In this document: piece after piece, positions 1 through 7,484 of the stretch
Numbering within the stretch: position 1 is the stretch's first letter
Layout: the number at the start of each line of letters is the position of its first letter
Source: Nostoc sp. CHAB 5715
GTDB lineage: Bacteria > Cyanobacteriota > Cyanobacteriia > Cyanobacteriales > Nostocaceae
Direction of reading: 5' to 3'
Assembly: GCF_020829685.1 (NCBI RefSeq)
Contig: NZ_JAIVFR010000061.1
Span: forward strand, 1-13,595
Length of the DNA: 13,595 nt
The notes under the pieces: generated by a model
The model's input: only the letters and a program-made list of their open reading frames with translations
Databases searched by the model: none
What the model was told of the DNA's origin: nothing
Made by a program: the position numbers and the translations under genes

Positions 1-1
1 G

Positions 2-1042
2 ATTGATACTTGGACAATGTTAGCAATCCGATACAAGAATCAAACTAACGTTATTGGCGCAGACTTAAAAAATGAACCTCACGGGAAAGCTAGCTGGGGT
101 GATAATAATATAAGTACTGACTGGCGACTAGCAGCAGAACGTGCAGGCAATGCGATTCTGGGCGTTAATCCTAATTGGCTAATTGTTGTTGAAGGAGTGG
201 AAAAGAATGTCCCCGGTCAAAAACTGCCACAGCATTGGCATGGTGGAAATTTAGAAGGTGTGAAACGCTTCCCAGTACGTTTATCTCGTTCTCATAAGCT
301 AGTCTATTCTCCTCATGAGTACGGCGCTGGGGTGTACAATCAGCCCTACTTTTCTGCCTCTAACTTTCCTAAAAATCTGATTTCTCGCTGGCAAATAGGA
401 TTTAACTATATCGCTAGTCAGAATATTGCTCCCATCTTGATTGGGGAGTTTGGGGGACGGCAAGTAGACTTAAATTCCAAAGAAGGAATTTGGCAAAATG
501 AGTTGGTGAAATACATTCAAAAAAATAACTTGAGCTTTACTTACTGGAGTTGGAATCCTAATAGTAGTGATACAGGCGGAATTTTATTAGATGATTGGCA
601 AAGTGTTGATCTATCTAAACAGCAATTACTGTCCCAACTGCTCCCACCTGTACAAGTTCAACCGCCAGTTCAACCGAGTAATCCTCCTGTTTCCCCAACT
701 CCAACTCCTTGTGTCTCCCCATCTACTACTAGTAATGCTCAACTAAAAGTCACTATTGACATCAATTCCAACTGGGAAACTGGATTTTGTATCAGCTTCA
801 AAATTACAAATCAGGGTAATACCAAGGTTAATAACTGGCAACTGGCATTTAAGATGAATCAAGCTAAGATTAATAACTTTTGGAACGCAGATTTTAAGCA
901 GCAAGGAGCGATACAGTATGTAGTGGCTCCTTTGGACTGGGGAAAAACAATTGAACCAAATCAAGTACGGGATACTGGGTTTTGTGCCAACAAACTTGGT
1001 TCTGACTACCAGCCGCAGCAAATAGCCGCCGTCTCGATTTGA
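2..1042 (+). CDS. GH5 family glycanase (endoglucanase-like) with C-terminal CBM2, 5' end outside window
   Basis: The frame is open to the left edge (residues IDTWT precede the first ATG at 17), so the N-terminus, including any signal peptide, lies outside the window. Counting from that ATG, the acid/base Glu is seen in the NEP motif (E20, bases 74-76) and the nucleophile Glu in IGEFGG (E144). An HEYG motif lies between them, as in clan GH-A family 5 enzymes. A Pro/Ser/Thr-rich linker covers about residues 212-242. It is followed by a domain of about 98 residues with the spacing of Trp and aromatic residues of a CBM2 cellulose-binding module and two Cys (GFC near both ends) that could form a disulfide. 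The likely role is secreted beta-1,4-glucan hydrolysis, for example of cellulose or of the cell's own exopolysaccharide. The exact substrate is inferred from the family and is not shown. The next gene is in the same direction but the 83-bp gap shows no clear signal. Confidence 0.85.
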   Translation: MDTWTMLAIRYKNQTNVIGADLKNEPHGKASWGDNNISTDWRLAAERAGNAILGVNPNWLIVVEGVEKNVPGQKLPQHWHGGNLEGVKRFPVRLSRSHKLVYSPHEYGAGVYNQPYFSASNFPKNLISRWQIGFNYIASQNIAPILIGEFGGRQVDLNSKEGIWQNELVKYIQKNNLSFTYWSWNPNSSDTGGILLDDWQSVDLSKQQLLSQLLPPVQVQPPVQPSNPPVSPTPTPCVSPSTTSNAQLKVTIDINSNWETGFCISFKITNQGNTKVNNWQLAFKMNQAKINNFWNADFKQQGAIQYVVAPLDWGKTIEPNQVRDTGFCANKLGSDYQPQQIAAVSI

Positions 1043-1125
1043 AGTCAAAAGTTAAAAGGCGAATTTGTCATGATAGGAGAAATCACCAATCCCATTAATC
1101 ATTGAGTATTAACTCAGCACACAAG

Positions 1126-2907
1126 ATGACTGAAGCAACAGCAACTCGTCCCAATATCTATGTTCAGGAAACCGGACCAACGATTCATTATCTGGTGGCA
1201 ATGTCCCAACCAGAAACCCATCTGTTTGAGGTGACTTTACACCTTGTCGATTACCACTCGCCGATTCTTGATTTAAAACTACCGGTGTGGACACCCGGTT
1301 CCTACTTAGTCCGGGAATACGCCAAGAATTTACAGGATTTTGGGGCTTTTGCAGAGGGTAAGCCTTTACCTTGGCGGAAGATCAGTAAAAATCACTGGCA
1401 GGTAGACAAAAAGGCTATTTCAGAATTAACTGTACGTTACCGCATTTTTGCGAATGAGCTATCGGTACGGACAAATCATTTAGATCCAAGCCACGGTTAT
1501 TTTAACGGTGCGGCACTATTTTTTAGAATAACGGGGTGGGAGAACCAACCCATTCGGGTTACCATCGTACCACCACGCCCGGAATGGCAGGTAACTACTG
1601 CCTTGCCAACGGTTGGTGAGGAAACAAATACTTTCTTGGCTGGCGATTTTGATACTCTTGTTGATACTCCGTTTGAGATTGGTCGCCACCAATTGTATAA
1701 TTTTGAGGTTTTGGGAAAACCCCATGAACTGGCAATCTGGGGGCAAGGAAATCTCCAAGCCCAGCAGATGATTGCTGATATTCAAAAAATTATTCAGGTA
1801 GAAGCGCAGATGTTCGGCGGTTTGCCTTATGAACGATACGTGTTTCTACTACATTTATTTAGCCAAGCTTTTGGCGGTTTGGAGCATAAAGACTCTTGCT
1901 CCTTAATTTACCAGCGTTTTGGATTTCGCGCTCAGGATAAGTACGATCGCTTTATCCAATTGGTAGCACACGAGTTCTTTCACTTGTGGAATGTCAAGCG
2001 AATTCGCCCAAAAGCATTAGAGGTTTTTGATTATGACCAGGAAAACTACACACCATCATTGTGGTTTTGTGAGGGTACTACTAGTTACTACGACTTGTTA
2101 GTTCCTTTACGGGCAGGAATTTATGATGTTCAGTCGTATTTGAATAAATTGGGTAAGGAAATTACCAGATATGAAATGACACCGGGGCGCAAGGTACAAC
2201 CTGTTTCTGAGTCGAGTTTTGATGCCTGGATAAAACTATATCGCCCGGATGCCAATAGCGGTAATTCTCAAATCTCCTACTATTTAAAGGGAGAAATGGT
2301 GTCGTTGTTGCTGGATTTACTGATTCGCTCTACTCACGACAATCAGCGATCGCTCGATGACGTGATGCTGAAAATGTGGCAGCAATTTGGGCAAGCTGAA
2401 ATTGGCTATACCCCAGAACAGTTGCAGGAAGTTATAGAATCTGTAGCAGGAATCGATTTGACTGATTTCTTTAAACGCTACATTGATGGCACTGACGATT
2501 TGCCCTTAAATCAGTATTTAGAACCCTTTGGCTTGCAGTTGATAGCCGATCAGCAGGAAGAACCTTACTTGGGTGTGAGAATAAATACAGAGAATGGGCG
2601 GGAGATTATTAAGTTTGTGGAAACTTGTTCACCTGCACAAGCAGGGGGAATTGATGCAGGTGATGAGTTGCTAGCAATTGATGGGATTAAGATAATGGCG
2701 GGTGGCTTAAGCGATCGCCTCAAAGATTACCAACCAAACGAGAAAATTGAAGTCACAGTTTTCCACCAAGACGAACTCCGTACTTATTCCATCATCCTCG
2801 CCTCACCCCATCCCACTCGGTATCAGGTAAAGCCTGTTGAGCATCCTGACTTCACACAGCAGCAAAACTTTGCTGGATGGCTTGGGGTAGCGATCGCAAC
2901 TGTTTGA
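1126..2907 (+). CDS. M61 family metallopeptidase (glycyl aminopeptidase-like) with PDZ domain
   Basis: This 593-aa protein has an N-terminal beta-rich M61 domain and a GGLEH motif (near base 1879) ahead of the zinc site. The HEFFH zinc motif is at residues 282-286, and the third ligand is probably E316 in WFCEGTTSYY. About residues 475-560 form a PDZ domain (YLGVRIN, followed by PAQAGGIDAGDELLAIDG). The family contains aminopeptidases that favour Gly and Ala N-termini; the substrate here is unknown. No signal peptide is visible, so a cytoplasmic location is likely. The frame is also open from a TTG at 1102, but the ATG at 1126 is preferred because it begins the MTEAT... N-terminus expected for cyanobacterial homologues. 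Neither start has a good Shine-Dalgarno sequence. The 3' end runs into tandem repeats and faces pyruvate kinase. Confidence 0.9.
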   Translation: MTEATATRPNIYVQETGPTIHYLVAMSQPETHLFEVTLHLVDYHSPILDLKLPVWTPGSYLVREYAKNLQDFGAFAEGKPLPWRKISKNHWQVDKKAISELTVRYRIFANELSVRTNHLDPSHGYFNGAALFFRITGWENQPIRVTIVPPRPEWQVTTALPTVGEETNTFLAGDFDTLVDTPFEIGRHQLYNFEVLGKPHELAIWGQGNLQAQQMIADIQKIIQVEAQMFGGLPYERYVFLLHLFSQAFGGLEHKDSCSLIYQRFGFRAQDKYDRFIQLVAHEFFHLWNVKRIRPKALEVFDYDQENYTPSLWFCEGTTSYYDLLVPLRAGIYDVQSYLNKLGKEITRYEMTPGRKVQPVSESSFDAWIKLYRPDANSGNSQISYYLKGEMVSLLLDLLIRSTHDNQRSLDDVMLKMWQQFGQAEIGYTPEQLQEVIESVAGIDLTDFFKRYIDGTDDLPLNQYLEPFGLQLIADQQEEPYLGVRINTENGREIIKFVETCSPAQAGGIDAGDELLAIDGIKIMAGGLSDRLKDYQPNEKIEVTVFHQDELRTYSIILASPHPTRYQVKPVEHPDFTQQQNFAGWLGVAIATV

Positions 2908-2914
2908 TAAAGTA

Positions 2915-2975
2915 ATTGGGCATTGGGCATTGGGCATTGGGCATTGGGCATTGGGCATTGGGCATTGGGCATTGG
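2915..2975. repeat. Tandem heptamer repeat ATTGGGC, 8.7 copies (STRR type)
   Basis: There are eight perfect copies of ATTGGGC plus five bases of a ninth, starting eight bases after the M61 peptidase stop codon. Short tandem heptamers of this kind (STRR) are typical of heterocystous cyanobacterial intergenic DNA. Copy number is expected to vary between strains through replication slippage. Confidence 0.95.
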
Positions 2976-2981
2976 TTACAC

Positions 2982-3035
2982 CTCATCTCCCTCATCTCCC
3001 TCATCTCCCTCATCTCCCTCATCTCCCTCATCTCC
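2982..3035. repeat. Tandem 9-mer repeat CTCATCTCC, 6 perfect copies
   Basis: Six perfect head-to-tail copies of the nonamer CTCATCTCC follow directly after the ATTGGGC array. The two arrays are separated by only six bases and are unrelated in sequence. Confidence 0.95.
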
Positions 3036-3040
3036 CCAAT

Positions 3041-3061
3041 CCCCACTCCCCACTCCCCACT
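3041..3061. repeat. Tandem heptamer CCCCACT, 3 copies
   Basis: Three perfect copies of CCCCACT end one base before the stop codon of pyruvate kinase, on the strand opposite to that gene. The same heptamer family recurs in degenerate form at 6604-6638, again against a 3' gene end. Confidence 0.9.
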
Positions 3062-3062
3062 T

Positions 3063-4832
3063 CTAAGCCGTTCTCACCGCCCCTGAGTAAATCAAACCCC
3101 GTTGCAGATCCAGGGTTATAATCGCCCCATCCCGAATCGCCTGGGTTGCGTGCTTCACGCCGACAATCACTGGCACACCGAGACGCAAGCCAATGATTGC
3201 TGCGTGGCTTGTAAGACTTTCCTCTTCCGTAATAATCCCGGCAGCTTTCCGAATTGCCTCGACGAAATCGGCACTAGTGCGGGGTGCAACTAATATGTCT
3301 CCAGGATTAAAGTTACTAACATCCATACCAGTATTAGCCACCCGTGCGCGACCACTGACTGAACCTTGTCCTAGTCCAATTCCGTGACCTAATATTGCCG
3401 TTACCACCTCTACCTTAATCAAATCTGTGGAGCCGGAAATTCCCTGGAGTGTGCCAGCCGTCATTACTACTAAATCTCCCTCAGATAGTAACTTCAGTTC
3501 CTGAGCCACGTTGATCGCAGCTTGAAATGTCTGACCTGTGGAAGGTAATCCTAGCACCAACAGAGGTTTTACTCCCCACACCATTTGTAGCTGTCGCGCC
3601 ACATTCACATGAGGTGTCACTGCCAAAATCGGTGTATGGGGACGGAACTTAGAGACATTGCGAGCTGTTGCCCCTGTTTGCGTTAGGGTCATGATTGCTG
3701 CTGCGCCTAGTTGTTCGGCAATTTGACCCACAGCTTGACTAATAGCATTGGGAATGGAGCGCCGTGCATCTCTGGAAGAACGTAAGTTTAAGTGTTGGGC
3801 TTCCTCCTGCTCCATTCGCTCGGCAATTCGTGCCATCGTCGCCACTGCTTCTACAGGGAAGCTACCCACAGCAGTTTCATTGGAGAGCATTACCGCATCC
3901 GTACCGTCTAAAATTGCATTTGCCACATCCGATACTTCAGCGCGAGTGGGACGGGGATTGCTCACCATGCTGTCTAACATCTGGGTGGCGGTGATGATGG
4001 GAATCCCCAAGCGATTTGCTGTAGCAATTAGCCGCTTTTGGAGTACCGGAACATCTTCTGCTGGTAATTCTACCCCTAAGTCACCTCTGGCAACCATCAC
4101 GCCATCACACAAAGCCAGAACCGCCTCCATTTGTTCAATGGCTTCGTGCTTTTCAATTTTGGCAATCACTGGCACTTGCTTGCCTGTACTGGAAATTAGT
4201 TCTTTAATTTCGATCATGTCCTGCGGATTGCGGACAAAGGAAAGTGCCACCCAATCTACACCTTGATCTAGACCAAACATCAGATCCTCTCGGTCTTTGT
4301 CGGTCATTGCCTTAATTGACAGGTAAACACCGGGAAAGTTTACACCTTTGTTGTTAGAAAGTTTACCAGGCACGGTGACGCGACAATGTAAATCACCTTT
4401 GTCCCGGTTAATTTCCTCCACAACCATTTCTACTCGTCCATCATCGAGGAGAATTTTTGCCCCAACTGGGACTTCTTCGGCTAAATAATCGTAGGTGACG
4501 CAGCTAATTTCTTGCATACCTACAACTGGACGATTTGTCAAGGTGAAGCGATCGCCTTTTGCCAAAACTATAGACCCGTTGTCAAACTTCCCCAAGCGAA
4601 TTTTTGGGCCCTGCAAGTCTTGGAGTATAGCCACTGGCTGATTTAGTTCAAAAGCGGTTTGCCGAATTAAGCGAATACTACGCTGATGATCGGCATGAGT
4701 TCCGTGGGAGAAGTTTAGCCGCAGCGTCGTGGCTCCCGCTTCAATAATCGCCTTGAGCATTTCAGGACTGCTAGTGGCGGGGCCAATAGTAGCGACAATT
4801 TTTGTCCGGCGTAGAGAATCTCTTAATTGCAT
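3063..4832 (-). CDS. pyk: Pyruvate kinase with C-terminal PEP-utiliser-like domain
   Basis: This 589-aa enzyme converts phosphoenolpyruvate and ADP to pyruvate and ATP, the last step of glycolysis, in the cytoplasm. Visible signatures are ATIGPAT (about residues 14-20), LNFSHG (39-44), DLQGPKIR, the active-site stretch AKIEKHEAIEQMEAV, MVARGDLGVELP and ATQMLDSM. Canonical enzymes such as those of E. coli are about 470 aa. The extra 110 or so residues form a PEP-utiliser mobile-type domain with the TSHAAIIG motif (His about 543), the form known from Bacillus and many cyanobacteria. The ATG at 4830-4832 directly precedes the conserved LRRTKIVATIGP segment and has no obvious Shine-Dalgarno sequence. 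The gene is divergent from crtR and convergent with the M61 gene. Confidence 0.97.
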   Translation of the reverse strand: MQLRDSLRRTKIVATIGPATSSPEMLKAIIEAGATTLRLNFSHGTHADHQRSIRLIRQTAFELNQPVAILQDLQGPKIRLGKFDNGSIVLAKGDRFTLTNRPVVGMQEISCVTYDYLAEEVPVGAKILLDDGRVEMVVEEINRDKGDLHCRVTVPGKLSNNKGVNFPGVYLSIKAMTDKDREDLMFGLDQGVDWVALSFVRNPQDMIEIKELISSTGKQVPVIAKIEKHEAIEQMEAVLALCDGVMVARGDLGVELPAEDVPVLQKRLIATANRLGIPIITATQMLDSMVSNPRPTRAEVSDVANAILDGTDAVMLSNETAVGSFPVEAVATMARIAERMEQEEAQHLNLRSSRDARRSIPNAISQAVGQIAEQLGAAAIMTLTQTGATARNVSKFRPHTPILAVTPHVNVARQLQMVWGVKPLLVLGLPSTGQTFQAAINVAQELKLLSEGDLVVMTAGTLQGISGSTDLIKVEVVTAILGHGIGLGQGSVSGRARVANTGMDVSNFNPGDILVAPRTSADFVEAIRKAAGIITEEESLTSHAAIIGLRLGVPVIVGVKHATQAIRDGAIITLDLQRGLIYSGAVRTA

Positions 4833-5064
4833 AGGGGCTGAAGTTAGGGAGCTATCTGGGAAGTCATCGTAACTTAAATGGCATCTCCTTTTCAGTCACT
4901 GCTATATCAATAGATATAAACAGTTAGAGAGGGTTTATGGGAGAGTGGGTGCTGTGGGATAGATTAGATATAGTACATCAATCTTGTATCCATCCTCCCA
5001 ACGAAGGTGTTTATCCCATCAACTTCTTGCCAATTGTCATACCCCACTTATCAGTAAAGATTAG

Positions 5065-5077
5065 TTCAAGTCTTGAA
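5065..5077. promoter_or_regulatory. Perfect palindrome TTCAAG-T-CTTGAA, possible operator
   Basis: A 6-1-6 perfect inverted repeat lies about 70 bp upstream of the putative crtR -35 box. It could be a binding site for a dimeric regulator, but no known regulator is assigned and a chance palindrome of this size cannot be excluded. Confidence 0.25.
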
Positions 5078-5136
5078 TCATAGCGTTATTCATCTACTGA
5101 TATCCAAAGCTGTTGATAAATATTACTATACAAAAC

Positions 5137-5164
5137 TTTACAAGATTTTATTCTTTCCTAATCT
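5137..5164 (+). promoter_or_regulatory. Possible crtR promoter (TTTACA - 16 bp - TAATCT)
   Basis: TTTACA at 5137-5142 and TAATCT at 5159-5164 resemble sigma-70 -35 and -10 boxes with 16-bp spacing. Transcription would start near 5171, giving a leader of about 30 nt before the ATG at 5203. This is based on motif match only. Confidence 0.3.
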
Positions 5165-5193
5165 TTATCGTATATTTGTAATGTTTGATTAAG

Positions 5194-5199
5194 AAGGAG
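5194..5199 (+). promoter_or_regulatory. Ribosome binding site AAGGAG of crtR
   Basis: AAGGAG lies 3 nt before the ATG at 5203 and 12 nt before the next in-frame ATG at 5212. It rules out the in-frame TTG at 5185, which would lie upstream of the site. The spacing is short for 5203 and long for 5212, so the choice between those two ATGs is not settled by it. Confidence 0.55.
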
Positions 5200-5202
5200 T
5201 CA

Positions 5203-6102
5203 ATGTTAGAGATGATCGCATCGGAGGCACAAAAGCCACTGACAATCCCGGCGAAGGAATTTTTAGCGCCTCCTGGTGATTTCAATCCCACGCTACTACT
5301 GTTTTTAGTAGCTGTAGCAATGCTGGTGTTATCTAACTTTGGTTACTGGCTTTGGGAATGGCCGCACTGGCTGTGCTTTAGCGTTAACACTATTGCCTTG
5401 CATTGTGCTGGGACGGTTATTCATGACGCTTGTCACCAATCAGCCCATCGCAACCGGGTGATGAATGCGATGTTAGGGCATGGCAGTGCATTGATGCTAG
5501 CTTTTGCTTTTCCAGTGTTTACGCGGGTGCATTTACAGCATCATGGACATGTCAATCATCCCGAAGATGATCCAGATCATTATGTCTCTACGGGTGGCCC
5601 ACTATGGCTGATTGCGGTGCGGTTTTTGTACCATGAGGTGTTTTTCTTTCAAAGGCGACTTTGGCGGAAATATGAGCTATTGGAATGGTTTATCAGCCGC
5701 TTAATTGTCGGTGTAATTGTTTATATATCAGTGCAATACCACTTTTTGGGTTACATTCTGAATTTTTGGTTTATACCAGCTTTTGTGGTAGGGATAGCAC
5801 TAGGATTATTTTTTGACTATTTGCCACATCGTCCTTTTGCAGAGCGCGATCGCTGGAAAAATGCTCGCGTCTACCCGAACCAAGTTCTCAATATCCTGAT
5901 TATGGGACAGAATTACCACTTAATTCATCATTTGTGGCCTTCTATTCCTTGGTATAATTACCAACCTGCATACTATGTCATGAAGCCCTTGTTAGATGAA
6001 AAAGGATGTTATCAAACTTCAGGATTGTTGCAGAAAAAAGACTTTTTTGAGTTTGTTTATGACATTTTTTTAGGAATTAGATTTCATCATCAAAAAGAAT
6101 AG
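5203..6102 (+). CDS. crtR: Beta-carotene 3-hydroxylase CrtR
   Basis: This 299-aa membrane protein belongs to the fatty-acid-desaturase-like diiron family. It contains the His motifs HDACHQSAH (residues 74-82), HLQHHGHVNH (110-119), LPHRPF and HLIHH, which would bind the two irons, plus several hydrophobic membrane segments (about 30-52, 94-106 and 165-205). The sequence matches the CrtR class, which hydroxylates the 3 and 3' ring carbons of beta-carotene to make zeaxanthin and acts on ring intermediates of other xanthophylls such as myxol. It differs from CrtW ketolases in its motifs. The ATG at 5203 is chosen from the RBS; the ATG at 5212 (MIASEAQ...) is nearly as good. No neighbouring carotenoid gene is present, as is usual in cyanobacteria, where these genes are scattered. 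A hairpin terminator follows the stop codon. Confidence 0.95.
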   Translation: MLEMIASEAQKPLTIPAKEFLAPPGDFNPTLLLFLVAVAMLVLSNFGYWLWEWPHWLCFSVNTIALHCAGTVIHDACHQSAHRNRVMNAMLGHGSALMLAFAFPVFTRVHLQHHGHVNHPEDDPDHYVSTGGPLWLIAVRFLYHEVFFFQRRLWRKYELLEWFISRLIVGVIVYISVQYHFLGYILNFWFIPAFVVGIALGLFFDYLPHRPFAERDRWKNARVYPNQVLNILIMGQNYHLIHHLWPSIPWYNYQPAYYVMKPLLDEKGCYQTSGLLQKKDFFEFVYDIFLGIRFHHQKE

Positions 6103-6114
6103 AGTTGTTGTATA

Positions 6115-6146
6115 AAAAACTCCACCCACAAGGGGATGGAGTTTTT
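6115..6146 (+). terminator. Rho-independent-type hairpin after crtR
   Basis: A perfect 10-bp stem, AAAAACTCCA (6115-6124) with TGGAGTTTTT (6137-6146), has an inner CCC/GGG pairing. It starts 13 bases after the crtR stop and ends in five T. It is the most convincing terminator in the window and closes crtR as a single-gene unit. Confidence 0.8.
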
Positions 6147-6271
6147 GGGCATCGGGAATCGGGCATGGGGCATGGGGAAGAAACTACCAATGCCCTATGC
6201 CCTATGCCCTATGCCCTATGCCCCAAGCGACGGGGCGACTATCCCGGAACACCCACGAGGGGATGGAGTTT
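6124..6271. repeat. Pair of imperfect 21-bp direct repeats (terminator arm duplicated)
   Basis: Bases 6124-6144, which include the loop and 3' arm of the crtR terminator, recur at 6251-6271 with a single A/G difference (core AGGGGATGGAGTTT). The second copy lacks the T run and the 5' arm, so it cannot form the same terminator. The 106 bp between the copies carry heptamer repeats. Confidence 0.8.
6162..6224. repeat. Heptamer repeats GGGCATG and ATGCCCT in inverted orientation
   Basis: Two GGGCATG units (about 6162-6178) face 4.9 units of ATGCCCT (6190-6224). The two arrays are nearly complementary, so a long stem-loop is possible. The short open frames read through this stretch (MPYALCPMP type) are products of the repeat and not genes. 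Confidence 0.85.
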
Positions 6272-6281
6272 CCCGTCGCTT
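6225..6281. repeat. 10-bp perfect inverted repeat AAGCGACGGG / CCCGTCGCTT
   Basis: The arms at 6225-6234 and 6272-6281 enclose 37 bp that include the second copy of the crtR-terminator repeat. It may be the boundary of a small mobile or dispersed repeat. It is followed at 6290-6298 by GCGATGCCT, a piece that recurs inverted at 12541-12549. Confidence 0.6.
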
Positions 6282-6353
6282 TCTATGAAGCGATGCCTAC
6301 GGTGGTAACAGAGCTTTGTAAGGGTTTAGAACTATTTGCTACAAGATTAAATG

Positions 6354-6414
6354 GCGATCGCATCCCTTGCAAACTCAAGCTGTTGATTCAGCTTTGCATT
6401 TGGGATGCGATCGC
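6354..6414. repeat. Long imperfect hairpin with HIP1 sites in both arms
   Basis: A 13-bp perfect inverted repeat, GCGATCGCATCCC (6354-6366) and GGGATGCGATCGC (6402-6414), surrounds a second stem AAGCTG/CAGCTT (6377-6382, 6389-6394) with a six-base loop. Both outer arms contain the HIP1 octamer. It could be a structured RNA or a mobile repeat; no ORF explains it. The remainder of the 6103-6639 gap (6415-6603) shows one more HIP1 site (6462-6469) and nothing else recognisable. Confidence 0.65.
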
Positions 6415-6603
6415 TCTCCAAACAAAGCCAAATCAGTAATTTTGGTTGGTGATGTATGCGAGCGATCGCAGTAGCAGTAATTGATTTCTGACTGCAAAGC
6501 TAATTGCTCTTAGTACCAATGCCATCGCAGAGGGTGCGATCAAGCAAGTGGCGTGGGTTGGGGGAATCTTCAAAATATCAAAACGTTAACCGAACCGTAT
6601 TGA

Positions 6604-6638
6604 CCCCACTCCCTACTCCCTATTCCCCATTCCCCACC
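6604..6638. repeat. Degenerate CCCYAYT heptamer array, 5 units
   Basis: Five consecutive 7-base units (CCCCACT, CCCTACT, CCCTATT, CCCCATT, CCCCACC) end one base before the stop codon of the Uma2 gene. They belong to the same heptamer family as 3041-3061. Confidence 0.85.
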
Positions 6639-6639
6639 T

Positions 6640-7431
6640 TCACACTTCCGGTTCAACACCCAAGGCTCGTAACTGTGCTGCCAAGCGTTCAGCCCGTTGC
6701 AGAGCAGTTTCTTTAGCTTCTCGCTCTTGTTCGGCTCGTAAGCATTCTTGTTCGGCTCGTAAACGTTCTTGTTCGGCTCGTAAGCGTTCTTGTTCGGCTC
6801 GTTCTGCACCAGTAGGAATTATATTCCCCGTCGCGTCACACCACCTCAGCCAAACATCGCGCTTACCTTCATACGCACCTTCCCACAAACATAAACCCAG
6901 TTCAACTTCAGTCAGCCATTGCTCACTCATGGGTAGATATTGCCGCCCACGCAACTCGTACATCTGTAGAACTTCACCACCAAGTTGTCGAGTTGGATCA
7001 AAGATAATGTAGTACATTACCCGCATCCTGGCATACTCTAAGATTTTTCGTCCTGTTTCATTGCCTTCTCGATTTGAAACAATTTCAATCACCACCTCTG
7101 GCGGTTTACCAAAATCCCAGAAGAAATAAGAGCGATGCCGTCTTTCCCACCAGTTATCAGCTACTTGTACATCCAGGCTCAAAAATACATCAGGCACAAT
7201 CGGCGGTTGCTTGTTACTGGGAAACAACCCCACATTGGCGGCTACGAGAAACCCTTGGGCATTACTAGGCCCGTTCCAAGAACTGTAAAGTGTTTCTGTC
7301 AGCAGCCGTTGTTGTTTTTCAGATGGCAGATTATCCAAGGGTTCATCGTCCTCTGTCACCAGATGACTAACATCTGGTAACAAATCTTCTGGTAATAAGC
7401 CAGCGTCTGTCAAGATGATAGATTCACTCAT
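6640..7431 (-). CDS. Uma2 family (DUF820) PD-(D/E)XK nuclease-like protein with C-terminal coiled coil
   Basis: This is a 263-aa protein if started at the ATG at 7431 (MSESIILTDAG...). The Uma2 core contains IVPDVFLSLDV (D81), PPEVVIEIVSN (E116) and GRKILEYARMRVMYYI (K129), which fit the D...ExE...K layout of the PD-(D/E)XK fold. The family is highly expanded in cyanobacteria and has no settled function. Residues about 209-256 form a charged coiled coil with a repeated RAEQERL heptad, encoded by a 21-bp DNA tandem repeat. An alternative ATG at 7488 adds 19 residues and overlaps the stop (TGA, 7485-7487) of the disrupted restriction gene, which would allow coupling. The shorter start is preferred because the conserved region begins soon after it, but this is not certain. 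Confidence 0.85.
   Translation of the reverse strand: MSESIILTDAGLLPEDLLPDVSHLVTEDDEPLDNLPSEKQQRLLTETLYSSWNGPSNAQGFLVAANVGLFPSNKQPPIVPDVFLSLDVQVADNWWERRHRSYFFWDFGKPPEVVIEIVSNREGNETGRKILEYARMRVMYYIIFDPTRQLGGEVLQMYELRGRQYLPMSEQWLTEVELGLCLWEGAYEGKRDVWLRWCDATGNIIPTGAERAEQERLRAEQERLRAEQECLRAEQEREAKETALQRAERLAAQLRALGVEPEV
6727..6804. repeat. 21-bp tandem repeat inside the Uma2 coiled coil, 3.7 copies
   Basis: Three full units, each starting TTGTTCGGCTCGTAA (6727, 6748, 6769), and a partial fourth (6790-6804) encode seven-residue steps of the ERLRAEQ type. The unit is in frame with a coiled-coil heptad, so copy-number change would lengthen or shorten the helix without breaking the protein. Confidence 0.9.
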
Positions 7432-7484
7432 AAGGAATTCTGGGGGTAGCAACTTAATTCTATTGGCAGCAGCATCAATTCCCT

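Larger units (their letters stand above)
4833..5202. promoter_or_regulatory. Divergent pyk/crtR intergenic region
   Basis: These 370 bp hold no credible gene. The region is AT-rich, especially toward crtR, and must carry the promoters of both pyk (leftward) and crtR (rightward). The only structured sites seen are the 13-bp palindrome at 5065-5077 and a possible sigma-70-type promoter at 5137-5164. Confidence 0.6.

Noticed and set aside
2915..3061. CRISPR-like appearance of regularly repeated short units
   Set aside because: Units are 7 or 9 bp and directly adjacent, with no spacers; this is a tandem repeat, not a CRISPR array.
2852..3121. Short ORFs on both strands (repetitive PHLPHLPHL and REMREMREM peptides)
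   Set aside because: They are translations of the tandem 7-mer and 9-mer arrays, have no independent start signals, and overlap the real gene ends.
5203..6102. Carotenoid ketolase (CrtW) as an identity for the diiron membrane protein
   Set aside because: The His-motif sequences (HDACHQSAH, HLQHHGHVNH) and N-terminus match CrtR hydroxylases, not CrtW.
6105..6716. Three plus-strand ORFs of 67-80 aa in the crtR-Uma2 gap
   Set aside because: They begin in or run through heptamer repeats and hairpins, show low-complexity peptides (MPYALCPMP), and lack domains or ribosome sites.
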